Origin: Leptospira sanjuanensis
GTDB taxonomy: Bacteria; Spirochaetota; Leptospiria; Leptospirales; Leptospiraceae
NCBI RefSeq assembly: GCF_022267375.1
Contig: NZ_JAIZBH010000001.1
Coordinates: 1,160,001-1,224,000 of the forward strand
DNA length: 64,000 bases
Direction: 5' to 3'
Of the stretch, positions 33,859-64,000 are shown one piece after another. Positions within the stretch are counted from its first letter, which is position 1, and each line of letters opens with the position of its first letter. The notes under the pieces were generated by a model. It did no database searches. It was given only the letters and a program-made list of their open reading frames with translations, and was not told the origin of the DNA. Position numbers and translations under genes: made by a program.

Positions 33859-36529
<2,671 letters not shown>

Positions 36530-36558
36530 GCGCGGATCGTTATTAGGCAGGTTTCAAC

Positions 36559-39328
<2,770 letters not shown>

Positions 39329-39417
39329 GATATTACGGAGAAAATTCTTCGATTGAGGAATTCTTTCTAAAAGAAAAAGTTTCCGCGGTTTTTGTTGAGA
39401 GCCCGGAAAATCATAAA

Positions 39418-39448
39418 AAGCCCGGGGGTGTGTCCTGGGCTTTTTTGT
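39418..39448 (+). terminator. Terminator of the sucB-lpdA-sucA operon
   Basis: AAGCCCGGG (39418-39426) pairs with CCTGGGCTT (39434-39442) using one G-U pair, followed by TTTTG. It lies about 90 bases after the sucA stop. Confidence 0.8.
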
Positions 39449-39540
39449 TTTTGAAAAGCGGTTCAGATTTTGAATTTTAGAATTTTCTAATTTAACAATA
39501 AAAGACGCACGAGGCCGTTCTTCGATTCGAACGTTCGCTC

Positions 39541-39574
39541 TTAAAAATAAAAATCCGGGTGAAGATGCGGGTTT
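39541..39574 (-). terminator. Terminator of the minus-strand hypothetical gene at 39657
   Basis: AAATCCG (39551-39557) pairs with CGGGTTT (39568-39574) with one G-U pair; on the minus strand the stem is followed by TTTATTTTT. Together with the sucA terminator it fills the 328-base convergent gap. Confidence 0.6.
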
Positions 39575-39656
39575 TTATTTAAAGGACGGTTCGGTTTGTG
39601 TCGTATCGACTCGACGAAACGTGTTTTTATGAATTCGGATTTCCGATTCAAATTTA

Positions 39657-40514
39657 TCAGCGGCTTAAAATTTCCTTTTTCGTAAACGGGTTCGCGTCTC
39701 CTCTCGGGTCGATGGCCGTATTTGCCTCCGCTTCGACCGAAATAGGAATTCCTTTTTCGGAAATACACAAATCGATATTGTTGTCGTTATCGTCAATGTC
39801 GGCGATGCGAAACGGATGAACGAACCATGTTTTTTTCCCCGCTTTCATCCGAATTCGAAACCGTTTCAAATCTCGATCGCCCAATTCCTGCCCGTCGATG
39901 GCCCTGACACCTCCGGCCCAAACGGTTCTAACTACGACTGCGGTTTCCGTACGGGGACAGTCCTTTCCTCGTTCGGATTCGTTGTAAGGATAGGAGGGTT
40001 CGAAATTGAAATATTCAGCATAACTAATATACGGTCCTTCGTTTAGAGGAGTTACCGCGACTTTTTGTCCGAAAAAATTCTGACCGTCGCGACTTTTGAG
40101 TTCGCCCACGATCGCGATTTCTTTCGGCTCGTTATCCGGATGATTTCCGAATTCGCCGATGAGTAAAACTGTCCTCAGCTCGAAAGCTTCCAAAGCCGGT
40201 GCGAACGTCGCGAACGACGGAGAAAGAATTTCACCCTTCGCCGTGATGATTTGAAAATCCAAAATATCCAAAGTTGCAGGATCGATTTCGTGGGAAAAGA
40301 CCAAGGGCATGCCGTCTTTGCCGGGAGCGTATCTCCAAAGTGCGATCGATCGAAACGGAAGTCCATTGTCCAAACCGAAAAATGCGGAAAGAAGTTTCGC
40401 TTTTCTGTCTCGGCCGGCTGCGGAATTTTCCAAAGAAAGAGTGTGTTGCGGGATAGAAATGCACATATTCCCCAAGAGAACTACTGCGAAAAGAATCGAT
40501 TTGTTAATTTTCAT
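39657..40514 (-). CDS. Exported protein of unknown function
   Basis: 285 residues from ATG 40514, which has GAAGG 6 bases upstream (a TTG at 40520 lies too close to it). The N-terminus is a signal peptide (SILFAVVLLGNMCISIP). The mature part is beta-rich: PFRSIALWRYAPGKDGMPLV, DPATLDILDFQIITAKGEIL, LIGEFGNHPDNEPKEIAIVG, VVRTVWAGGVRAIDGQELGD and FRIADIDDNDNNIDLCI, where the Asp/Asn cluster might bind calcium. I do not recognise the family. It is monocistronic, convergent with sucA. Confidence 0.7.
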   Translation of the reverse strand: MKINKSILFAVVLLGNMCISIPQHTLSLENSAAGRDRKAKLLSAFFGLDNGLPFRSIALWRYAPGKDGMPLVFSHEIDPATLDILDFQIITAKGEILSPSFATFAPALEAFELRTVLLIGEFGNHPDNEPKEIAIVGELKSRDGQNFFGQKVAVTPLNEGPYISYAEYFNFEPSYPYNESERGKDCPRTETAVVVRTVWAGGVRAIDGQELGDRDLKRFRIRMKAGKKTWFVHPFRIADIDDNDNNIDLCISEKGIPISVEAEANTAIDPRGDANPFTKKEILSR

Positions 40515-40712
40515 CGGCAACCTTCACTCTTCAAAGTTCCAAAACAGTAAAGGATTGTTCAACTTTGTTCCGTCCAAATTATAAATTCAAACAAGTTTGA
40601 TTGGAAATCGAATGGAAATTTCTTTTAAGAGTGACGCCTCGATTTGTGTTCAGGATTTTCGATCTCCGGATGGAATCGATCCGCATTCATAATTTCTAAA
40701 ATGTCCGTCTTC

Positions 40713-41507
40713 TTATTCCGATCGTTTCGAGCTGCTTCGGGTCGATTGAAATATTTCCCCCACGATCGGGGATTTGTCCCCCATACTTTTGGCTTTTTGG
40801 GCGTATTGGGCGGCTTGCTTTTGGTCCCCCATTTTCCAATGGATTTCGGCGAGGTTGGCCGCGTACATGGATTCCCTAGGACAAAGTTCCGCGGCTTTTC
40901 CGAAGGCGTCCAAGGATTGTTTCAGCTTTCCCATTTCGTCTAACGCGAAATAGGCGTCGTCCAACGAAGAGACGTCCGGATGTCGAAGAATCGCATCTTC
41001 GTATCGTTCCAAAAAAGCGTTCAATTCTCCGTCGGAAAGGTTGTGTACTGTTTTGTCCAGGTCGTAAGGGATAAAGTCGAAGGCCGTCGGGTATCGCTCT
41101 GCGTCTTCCAAGGTTATGTGTTCTATCTTGTCGTCGCCCTCGTATCCCCACTGTGCTTCGATGAATGGAGTCAGATTCGATTTCATAGTGTTCCAATTCC
41201 CATCCGGAAAAATATGAAGTTCGTCGTGACTGGAATCCCATGTCCCGTAGAGCCCGATTCGCGGTAGCCAGACAAGAATTTCCGGATCTTCCCCATAGTG
41301 TTCCGAATTTTTTATAAGGCCGACCGAATTGGTGTAATATTGTCCTAATTCATCATCTGCAAACGGACCGATCTTTACGGAGCTGAAGTGGACTTCTTGG
41401 ATAGATGCAAGATCAAACCAACCTTGTCCTGTTTCGATTCTTTTTCGTCCGATTAAATCCTCCCGAAGGTTTCGAGGTAGATTTAGAATATTATAATTTT
41501 CTTTCAT
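40713..41507 (-). CDS. Tetratricopeptide-containing protein of unknown function
   Basis: 264 residues from ATG 41507, with GGGGGAAG 1-2 bases further from the start than usual. No signal peptide, so it is cytoplasmic. Residues 1-170 form an unrecognised domain (ETGQGWFDLASIQEVHFSSV, EILVWLPRIGLYGTWDSSHD, FIEAQWGYEGDDKIEHITLE). The C-terminal part has TPR-like helices (SLDDAYFALDEMGKLKQSLD, ESMYAANLAEIHWKMGDQKQ, AAQYAQKAKSMG). The overall order resembles small immunity- or scaffold-type proteins, but that is a guess. It stands alone. Confidence 0.65.
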   Translation of the reverse strand: MKENYNILNLPRNLREDLIGRKRIETGQGWFDLASIQEVHFSSVKIGPFADDELGQYYTNSVGLIKNSEHYGEDPEILVWLPRIGLYGTWDSSHDELHIFPDGNWNTMKSNLTPFIEAQWGYEGDDKIEHITLEDAERYPTAFDFIPYDLDKTVHNLSDGELNAFLERYEDAILRHPDVSSLDDAYFALDEMGKLKQSLDAFGKAAELCPRESMYAANLAEIHWKMGDQKQAAQYAQKAKSMGDKSPIVGEIFQSTRSSSKRSE

Positions 41508-41718
41508 ACTTCCCCCGTTTTGGCGGTGATGCAATCGGCTTCGAGGTTTCAGGTTTCCACCGACTTCGACAGGTGGCGAATTTCTCCGAATTCGATTCAA
41601 AAAATTCGAAGGGAAGTATATCCGATGACCGAAAGAATTTCTAAGCGATTTATAATTTATCCACGCGGAATCTTCGATTGTGGCCGGCGTGAACTCGGAA
41701 GGATGTTCCGTTTTAGGA

Positions 41719-41755
41719 CGGGCTTGCCGAAATTCGACAAGCCCGGTGTTTTTCT
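41719..41755. terminator. Hairpin downstream of the carA unit
   Basis: CGGGCTTG (41719-41726) pairs with CAAGCCCG (41738-41745), followed on the plus strand by GTGTTTTTC. The adjoining genes are both on the minus strand, where the stem has no T-run, so strand and use are uncertain. Confidence 0.4.
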
Positions 41756-41759
41756 TTGT

Positions 41760-41948
41760 TTAGAGAAGCCCGGTCTTTCTCGCAATCGCGTAAAAGTTCA
41801 CGCCGTAGCCGATGCCTAAAAAATTCTTAGGAGGGAAGAGGTCGTCCGTTTCCGGATTCCATACGTCTTTTACGAGAGCTTCCATGGAAAAATCTTTTCC
41901 AACGGGGATACCAAAAATTCTATCGGGAAGTTGCGGAAATTCTGCCAT
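41760..41948 (-). CDS. DUF5808-like small protein
   Basis: 62 residues. The core NPETDDLFPPKNFLGIGYGV followed by NFYAIARK resembles the DUF5808 pattern (a WNP...P..FG.GW.iNF motif), whose role is unknown; the N-terminal half IFGIPVGKDFSMEALVKDVW also fits. The ATG is 2 bases after the carA stop and uses a GAGGC ribosome site in the last codons of carA, so it is a real co-translated gene. No membrane segment is predicted. Confidence 0.6.
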   Translation of the reverse strand: MAEFPQLPDRIFGIPVGKDFSMEALVKDVWNPETDDLFPPKNFLGIGYGVNFYAIARKTGLL

Positions 41949-41950
41949 TT

Positions 41951-43042
<1,092 letters not shown>

Positions 43043-43176
43043 CTCCTACAGCGTCGATAGGGGGGAGAGCACAGTCAAGGTTTTTCCCCCGCAAATGCAA
43101 ATCGGTTGAAAAATATGTCCGATTTTCGCGAATGGAAAGGGGAAAACCCAAATTCGTTCCTGGATAGAATAAGAAT

Positions 43177-45093
<1,917 letters not shown>

Positions 45094-45111
45094 GTTATAA
45101 GAAGCGGCGGG

Positions 45112-45141
45112 CGGCGGCTTGAAAAAGAGGCCGCCGTTTTT
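45112..45141 (+). terminator. Terminator of thrS
   Basis: CGGCGGC (45112-45118) pairs with GCCGCCG (45130-45136), followed by TTTTT. It lies 18 bases after the thrS stop and separates thrS from infC. Confidence 0.82.
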
Positions 45142-45146
45142 GGAAA

Positions 45147-45438
45147 TGTGGGAACTCCTTCGTTTTCCCGGTGAATCATTGTGAAAAGAACGGACTGATC
45201 TTGAAAAACGTAGGAACTACTACGGTTCAACGCGGGGAATTTCCCGGTGGAACGTTTCCGTTGTGGGAACTCCTGCTGTTTCCCAGTTCGAATCGGATTC
45301 TTTGAAGAGAAAACTGTGGGAACTACCACCGTATTTCGGAAAAAATACCGGAATCGAATTCCGAAACAAGTGGGAACTCTTACCTTCCTAACTCGGACTT
45401 CTGCCGTTAACCCATCGAACTTGTGGGAACTACCACGG
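45147..45438 (+). repeat. Six GGAACT palindromic elements phased at 53 bp upstream of infC
   Basis: GGAACT cores at 45151, 45213, 45266, 45319, 45373 and 45426, that is spacings of 62, 53, 53, 54 and 53. All six face the same way. Copies read TGTGGGAACTCC, CGTAGGAACTACTACG, TGTGGGAACTCC, TGTGGGAACTACCACC, AGTGGGAACTCTTAC and TGTGGGAACTACCACG. The sequence between copies is not conserved. The array fills the gap between the thrS terminator and the infC leader. Confidence 0.85.
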
Positions 45439-45537
45439 ATCGTCGAAAACGGCAAAATCCGCTTGAAATAAAGGCCGATTCCAGGGAAATAGAGTCAAAA
45501 ATCGCTTGAAAACAGGCCTAAGAATAAAATCTTGGAA

Positions 45538-46094
<557 letters not shown>

Positions 46095-46125
46095 TTTCCG
46101 GAAATAGGATCGAAGGTAGATTAAG

Positions 46126-46682
<557 letters not shown>

Positions 46683-46707
46683 TCAATCCAGCTTGACCGA
46701 AATCGAC

Positions 46708-46734
46708 AGCCCTGTAAGCTTACAGGGCTTTTTC
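46708..46734 (+). terminator. Terminator of the infC-rpmI-rplT operon
   Basis: A 22-base perfect palindrome at 46708-46729 with arms AGCCCTGTAAG and CTTACAGGGCT, followed by TTTTTC. Confidence 0.88.
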
Positions 46735-46771
46735 TGTTTTCAGAGAATCGTTTTTTAAGGAGAATCAGGTT

Positions 46772-47434
<663 letters not shown>

Positions 47435-47444
47435 GGTTGTTTGA

Positions 47445-47759
47445 TTGGACCCACGCAGGGTAAAAGTTAGAATCCTCGGAGAGGAATATACGATCCTCAG
47501 CGAAACGGGAGAAGACTATATTTATTCCCTTGCGGAAGAAGTGGATCGAAAACTCAGAGAACTCGGAGCCGGAATGCCCGGCGCATCCCGACAAAAATTA
47601 GCCATCTTAGCCGCGCTGAACTTTGCGGACGAATTGAATCAAGCGAAAGAAATCAAAAGTGAAACAACACCTTCCGCTTCTCCCGGAACCGGTGAAATCG
47701 AAGAAAAAACCCGCAAGCTGATAACCATGTTGGAAGAAGGAATCATCGGAGATCTGTGA
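47445..47759 (+). CDS. zapA: Cell division protein ZapA
   Basis: 104 residues from a TTG start with GAGG 8 bases upstream. ZapA bundles FtsZ filaments at the division site. RVKVRILGEEYTILSETGED and YIYSLAEEVDRKLRELGAGM make up the globular head, followed by the helix KLAILAALNFADELNQAKE and a short coiled coil (IEEKTRKLITMLEEGI). It pairs with the ZapB-like gene just upstream. The cyclo-ligase gene follows 75 bases later. Confidence 0.85.
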   Translation: MDPRRVKVRILGEEYTILSETGEDYIYSLAEEVDRKLRELGAGMPGASRQKLAILAALNFADELNQAKEIKSETTPSASPGTGEIEEKTRKLITMLEEGIIGDL

Positions 47760-47834
47760 ACTTCTTTCTTTGAGCCGCATTCAAAACTTTACTTTGTACG
47801 ATTAAAAATTCGATCTCTTTAGTAGTAATTCTCC

Positions 47835-48365
47835 TTGAAACTGCAATCTAGAAACGCACTTCGAACGCTTCTTACTCTTTTGGAAGAAAGAGAAATCAAA
47901 GACCAAGCCATTCTGCGGTTTTTAGCGGAAATCACGGCGGGCGCACGTAAGATCATCGCCTACGCTCCCGATAAATGGGAAGTAAAGGTGGACCCGAAAG
48001 CCTTGGGTTGGACAGATTCCGGTAAGGAAATTTATTTCCCAAAAATGATCGGAGAAAAACTCGAATTCATTCTTCCCGAAACCTGGGAATCGGGCCCGTT
48101 CGGAATTTCCGAACCGAAAGGAACAAAGACCTTAAATTTTCACGATGCGGAATGGATTGTCGTTCCGGCTTTGGGTTACGACGAACTCGGTTTCCGTTTG
48201 GGACGGGGCGCGGGCTTTTATGACAGAACTTTGCACGACGTCAGTCCGAATCAATTGATCGGTCTTACCTACGAGGAACTCTTTCCGGCGAGCTTCGCAA
48301 AGGAAGATCACGACATAAGAGTTGGTACTGTCATTACGGAGAAAAAAATCTATCAAATCGTCTGA
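47835..48365 (+). CDS. 5-formyltetrahydrofolate cyclo-ligase
   Basis: 176 residues from a TTG start. It converts 5-formyl-THF to 5,10-methenyl-THF using ATP. The conserved blocks are GPFGISEPKG and VVPALGYDELGFRLGRGAGF followed by YDR, the family's signature. The basic N-terminus is KLQSRNALRTLLTLLEERE. Its place after zapA is conserved across many bacteria. In proteobacteria the 6S RNA gene often sits between the two, but here the gap is only 75 bases. Confidence 0.9.
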   Translation: MKLQSRNALRTLLTLLEEREIKDQAILRFLAEITAGARKIIAYAPDKWEVKVDPKALGWTDSGKEIYFPKMIGEKLEFILPETWESGPFGISEPKGTKTLNFHDAEWIVVPALGYDELGFRLGRGAGFYDRTLHDVSPNQLIGLTYEELFPASFAKEDHDIRVGTVITEKKIYQIV

Positions 48366-48443
48366 AAAAGCGGTAAAATACTGTCTATTCGATAAATAGA
48401 GTGAGAATTTTTAGGTTTCGCGAATGCTTTCTTTCGATTGTTC

Positions 48444-48472
48444 TTGAAAAACAAATCGCAATCTGTTTTATA
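48444..48472 (+). promoter_or_regulatory. Possible promoter of the chemotaxis gene string
   Basis: TTGAAA (48444-48449) followed after 17 bases by TTTATA (48467-48472). It lies about 45 bases before cheW, in the only sizeable gap upstream. The -10 match is modest. Confidence 0.35.
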
Positions 48473-48514
48473 TATTGATCCTGGATTTTAACGGAGACCT
48501 TCGGGTATACAATC

Positions 48515-49008
48515 ATGGCCTCATTCGATAATAGACAATATCTTGAATCCTTAGAAGCGGATAAAACGACGGACTCTCAAAAGGAATATCTTACCTTTAA
48601 CGTCGAGGACGAAATCTTCGGAATCGATATCCTAAAAATCCACGAAATTCTGAAGCCGGTTCCGATCACAAGAATTCCGAACGGAGACGATTATATTCTC
48701 GGGGTGATTAATCTCCGAGGAGAGATCATTCCGATATTAGATCTAAAGCAGGTTTTCGGAATCGGATACAGCGAGATCATTCCTTCCACAAGAATCATCG
48801 TCGTCGTTCACGAAGAAAAACGCGCGGGAATTCTCGTCGATACGGTAAAACAAGTGGTGAAAATTCAATTCGACAAAATCAGCAAAGCCACCGACGATCT
48901 CACTCTCAATTACAGTTCTTTGATAGAATCTGTCAGCCAGGCGGAGGAAACTTTGATCCTTAACTTAAACCTATCCGTCCTGATCAACTTTGAACAGGAG
49001 GTCGCGTA

Positions 49009-49009
<1 letters not shown>
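48515..49009 (+). CDS. cheW: Chemotaxis adaptor protein CheW
   Basis: 164-residue adaptor that links CheA to chemoreceptors. EYLTFNVEDEIFGIDILKIH is the first strand pair; IPNGDDYILGVINLRGEIIP contains the conserved NLRG. IVVVHEEKRAGILVDTVKQV follows, and the usual end is present. It overlaps the cheA start by one base (TAATG). Confidence 0.95.
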
Positions 49010-52254
<3,245 letters not shown>

Positions 52255-52259
52255 AGGAA

Positions 52260-53334
<1,075 letters not shown>

Positions 53335-53335
53335 T

Positions 53336-53698
<363 letters not shown>

Positions 53699-53715
53699 GA
53701 GGCAAAAGTCTTTGA

Positions 53716-58324
<4,609 letters not shown>

Positions 58325-58332
<8 letters not shown>

Positions 58333-59017
58333 GAATGTGATCGCACTCGACGGTCCGGCGGGTTCGGGGAAAAGCACCGTAGCGAGACAAATCGCCGAAA
58401 AGATCGGATTCAATTATTTGGATACGGGAGCGTTCTATCGCGCTGTAACGTTGTTTTTATTTCGACGATTCCAAGCCGCGACTAACGCGGGAGAATTCTC
58501 CGAATGGGTGAAAACGGACGAGGCAAAATCCTCGATCGGATCGGCGCATATCCTCTGTGAATTCTCCGCAGGAAACGAAAACAAAATTCTCCTGAACGGA
58601 GAAGACGTTTCTCTCGCGATTCGAACCCCCGCAATCACGAAAGAAATCAAACACATCGCGAACCAAAGAATTTACCGCGACTTCGTGAACAAAGAACTTC
58701 ATTCTCTCGCGAAACGTTACAAATTGATCATGGACGGCCGCGATATCGGAACCGAAGTTTTCCCGGATGCGAAGTTCAAGTTTTACTTAACGGCTTCTTC
58801 CAAAGTGCGCGCGGAAAGAAGATATTTACAATTGCAAGAGCAGGGGATCGCCGCAGATCGGGACGAGATCGAAAGAGAAATCATTCTTCGCGACAAATCG
58901 GATATGGAAAGGGAAATAGCGCCTCTTTATCAGGCAAACGACGCAATCCTCGTTGACACTGATCTCCTACCAAAAAATAGTGTAATTAGCAAGATCCTTG
59001 AGATTCTGGATCGATGA
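58325..59017 (+). CDS. cmk: Cytidylate kinase
   Basis: 230 residues from ATG 58325, with GAGG 9 bases upstream inside aroA. It phosphorylates CMP and dCMP. The P-loop is [19 protein letters not shown], then [32 protein letters not shown] and the lid [19 protein letters not shown]. Its place before rpsA is conserved in many bacteria. Confidence 0.95.
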
Positions 59018-59064
59018 TCCCCGAAAATTTCCAGACGGATCCTGAACTACCATTAGCCGAGTAA

Positions 59065-60757
<1,693 letters not shown>

Positions 60758-60781
60758 GAATCCTGGAAAGAAGGACTTGAT

Positions 60782-61528
60782 ATGAAACGCTACGAAGTAG
60801 GTCAAACGGCCGCGAAAGAAGTTAAGGTGGACCCTTACGCGGATTTTCAAGGCAGTAAGATAGAATTGGCTCTGATCAAATTTTTCAGGGCGATCGCTTC
60901 TCGTATCAAGGAAGTTCTGATCGGAGCGGGTGCGATTCTTGTGATCGTTCTCGCGTTCGTGATCTATTTTCAATACCAAGATTCTCAGTTTGAAAAAGGG
61001 ACGATCGCATTGGAAGCGTTGGAAAAAAAGTTCCGCGCCAATCCTGCGATCGATCTGAAAGAAAAAATACAAGCATACGAAGAAATCTCTTCCCAGTATT
61101 CATCCAAAAAACTCGATCTGAGACTGGCAAAAGTCCTTTCCGATCTCTATTCCAGAAACGGAGAATTTCAAAAGGCCGCGGAGAAAATCGAATGGGCCGG
61201 TAAGAAAATCGACGAACCGACGGAAGTAAAGGCGTATTACTTTTATCTCGCGGGAAATCTTCGCGAAAGAGAAGGAAACTTCGAATCGGCGGAAACCGAT
61301 TTTGCGACTGCGGCCAATCTTCTTTCCAATACGAGAGAAGCGAACGGATTCTTAGCTTGGAGTTTATACCAGACCGGAAGACTCAAGGCGAAAAACGGTA
61401 AAAAGGCGGAAGCGATCGAATCCTTGAAAAAGGTTCTCGATCAGGACATCAAAACTCCCGCGACCGATTACAATACCGTCAAACAATTCGCGACATTCTT
61501 ACTCATACAACTCAACCAGAAAGGCTGA
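60782..61528 (+). CDS. Membrane-anchored TPR protein
   Basis: 248 residues: a short cytoplasmic N-terminus, one membrane helix ([18 protein letters not shown], about 47-65) and a periplasmic chain of TPR-like helices ([60 protein letters not shown]). The layout resembles YfgM-type proteins, which help with secreted-protein folding at the Sec translocon, but sequence evidence for that family is weak. It is 24 bases after rpsA and overlaps hisG by one base. Confidence 0.7.
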   Translation: MKRYEVGQTAAKEVKVDPYADFQGSKIELALIKFFRAIASRIKEVLIGAGAILVIVLAFVIYFQYQDSQFEKGTIALEALEKKFRANPAIDLKEKIQAYEEISSQYSSKKLDLRLAKVLSDLYSRNGEFQKAAEKIEWAGKKIDEPTEVKAYYFYLAGNLREREGNFESAETDFATAANLLSNTREANGFLAWSLYQTGRLKAKNGKKAEAIESLKKVLDQDIKTPATDYNTVKQFATFLLIQLNQKG

Positions 61529-62145
61529 TGCTTACACTGGCTTTGCCTAAAGGAAGACTCGCCGAAGAGAGCATCGATCTGATGATCTCCAAAGGCTGGC
61601 TTTCCGCTAAACCCGATCACCATTCCAAAGAACTCATCTACAACGATCCTATGGGAAGAATCCGGATTCTTCTCGTGCGTTCTCAAGACGTTGCGACTTA
61701 CGTGGAACAATGCGCCGCAGACGCGGGAATCAGCGGTTGGGACGTCCTCAAAGAAGGAGGATACGACCTCGCTACTCCGCTCGATCTGAAAATCGGAAAG
61801 TGCAGACTTTCTCTTGCGGCGCCGGAAGGTTATACGCTGGAAGCGCGTCATCGCAAGATTCGAGTCGCGACGAAATATCCGAATTTAGCCAGAGAATTCT
61901 TTTTTCACAAAGGGTTGTCCTGCGAGATTTTCAAACTCTACGGTAGCATCGAATTGGCGCCGCTCGTGGGACTGTCGGATTGTATCGTTGACTTGGTTTC
62001 CACCGGAGGAACCCTCAAGGCAAACGGACTGGCGGAGTTGGACATAATCTTAGAATCTTCGGCCAGGCTCGTTTTTAACCGCTCTTCTCTTTATGGAAAA
62101 AGAAAGGAAGCCGTTGAATTTATGGACTCTCTTTCCAATTTGTAG
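61528..62145 (+). CDS. hisG: ATP phosphoribosyltransferase, short form (HisG_S)
   Basis: 205 residues, first enzyme of histidine synthesis. [19 protein letters not shown] and [20 protein letters not shown] open the catalytic core, and [20 protein letters not shown] is the signature. It lacks the C-terminal regulatory domain of long HisG, so it should need HisZ as a regulatory partner, which is not in the window. It is the last gene of the 13-gene string. Confidence 0.93.
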   Translation: MLTLALPKGRLAEESIDLMISKGWLSAKPDHHSKELIYNDPMGRIRILLVRSQDVATYVEQCAADAGISGWDVLKEGGYDLATPLDLKIGKCRLSLAAPEGYTLEARHRKIRVATKYPNLAREFFFHKGLSCEIFKLYGSIELAPLVGLSDCIVDLVSTGGTLKANGLAELDIILESSARLVFNRSSLYGKRKEAVEFMDSLSNL

Positions 62146-62734
<589 letters not shown>

Positions 62735-62739
62735 TTCCT

Positions 62740-63747
<1,008 letters not shown>

Positions 63748-64000
63748 TTCGAGTCGAATTATCTTTCTGCGTTCCTCATTATAAAAGGATTCCCTTATCT
63801 TCCGAATCAAGAAGATCATAAATATTTCTCTGCGACGTCTTGGACCTTTTGAGATTTCTTGACTCGCTTTTTCGCAACGCACAATTCGTTTCTCAAAGCG
63901 ACATCCTCCGAAAGCGTACATAACTTGTTTCGTCGTTTGCAGGCTTAAATTGCAAACGAAACGTTCTGCGAGGAACGAGAGTCTTTACAACAGGCCTCGT
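63748..64000. other. 253 bases after plsX with an 8-bp hairpin
   Basis: CGTTTGCA (63934-63941) and TGCAAACG (63951-63958) form a hairpin with the outer GTTT/AAAC also able to pair. No T-run follows, so it is not a classic terminator. No coding frame with a ribosome site is seen on either strand. Confidence 0.4.

Noticed and set aside
45147..45438. The regularly spaced repeats could be a CRISPR array.
   Set aside because: Repeats are only about 14-16 bases and imperfect, some clusters switch orientation, spacings range from 51 to 96, and no cas genes are in the window.
47760..47834. 6S RNA gene between zapA and the cyclo-ligase, as in many proteobacteria.
   Set aside because: The gap is 75 bases, less than half the length of 6S RNA, and shows no long central-bulge hairpin.

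Overview
The window reads as chromosomal DNA from a spirochaete of the genus Leptospira. The reasons are the protein families together: alternative complex III (Act) genes next to an SH3-type lipoprotein, lipoproteins with relaxed spirochaetal lipoboxes (NC, SC or GC just before the lipidated Cys), DUF1566 surface proteins, LytTR regulators, a chemotaxis operon with a very long CheA, and a short, HisZ-dependent type of HisG. Base composition looks moderate (not computed), so I do not name a species. No rRNA, tRNA, transposase, phage gene, CRISPR or plasmid function was found. It is a housekeeping chromosome segment with accessory, envelope-related islands.

Layout. 1-2820: end of an alternative complex III operon (actD partial, actE, actF, SH3 lipoprotein). 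3012-13294: accessory envelope genes, namely two paralogous lipoproteins flanking a seven-repeat beta-propeller lipoprotein, a membrane AraC regulator, a DUF4345 protein, a secreted zinc phospholipase C/P1 nuclease-like protein and a Baeyer-Villiger-type flavin monooxygenase. 13400-21500: a signalling and surface block with a stand-alone LytTR domain, a FecR-like membrane protein, a LytS-type kinase, a DUF1566 gene pair, a full-length LytTR response regulator and a DUF5706 (Pycsar-effector-type) membrane protein. 21505-25030: a minus-strand unit of a RecA-like protein without Walker A, a small protein and a family B DNA polymerase. 25521-33756: lipoate ligase-glyA, a GNAT enzyme, rhomboid protease, a metallo-beta-lactamase-fold hydrolase and a class A PBP. 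33859-39328: 2-oxoglutarate dehydrogenase in the order sucB-lpd-sucA. 39657-43042: hypothetical genes and carA. 43177-48365: thrS, infC-rpmI-rplT, a ZapB-like/zapA pair and 5-formyl-THF cyclo-ligase. 48515-62145: a nearly gapless run of 13 genes from cheW to hisG (chemotaxis, ScpAB, PheA/TyrA/AroA, Cmk, S1, TPR protein, HisG). 62534-63747: rpmF-plsX.

The most unusual signal is not a gene. A short, nearly palindromic element with consensus close to TGTGGGAACTACCACA occurs 16 times, only between genes, in four clusters (25076-25311, 27765-27842, 29112-29300, 45147-45438). Within clusters the cores are spaced about 53 bp apart, or at about 62, 74 or 96 bp. These values lie close to whole numbers of DNA helical turns, as expected of a phased protein-binding array. 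All four clusters lie upstream of a gene (infC, the RecA-like/polB unit, the lipoate ligase and a GNAT gene).

Other points of note are a CheA fused to a C-terminal CheC-type phosphatase domain, a promoter whose -10 box sits 8 nt from the start codon of the RecA-like/polB unit (probably leaderless mRNA), and a perfect AT-rich palindrome over the -10 of the DUF1566 operon. All assignments were made by reading sequence; no database search was run.
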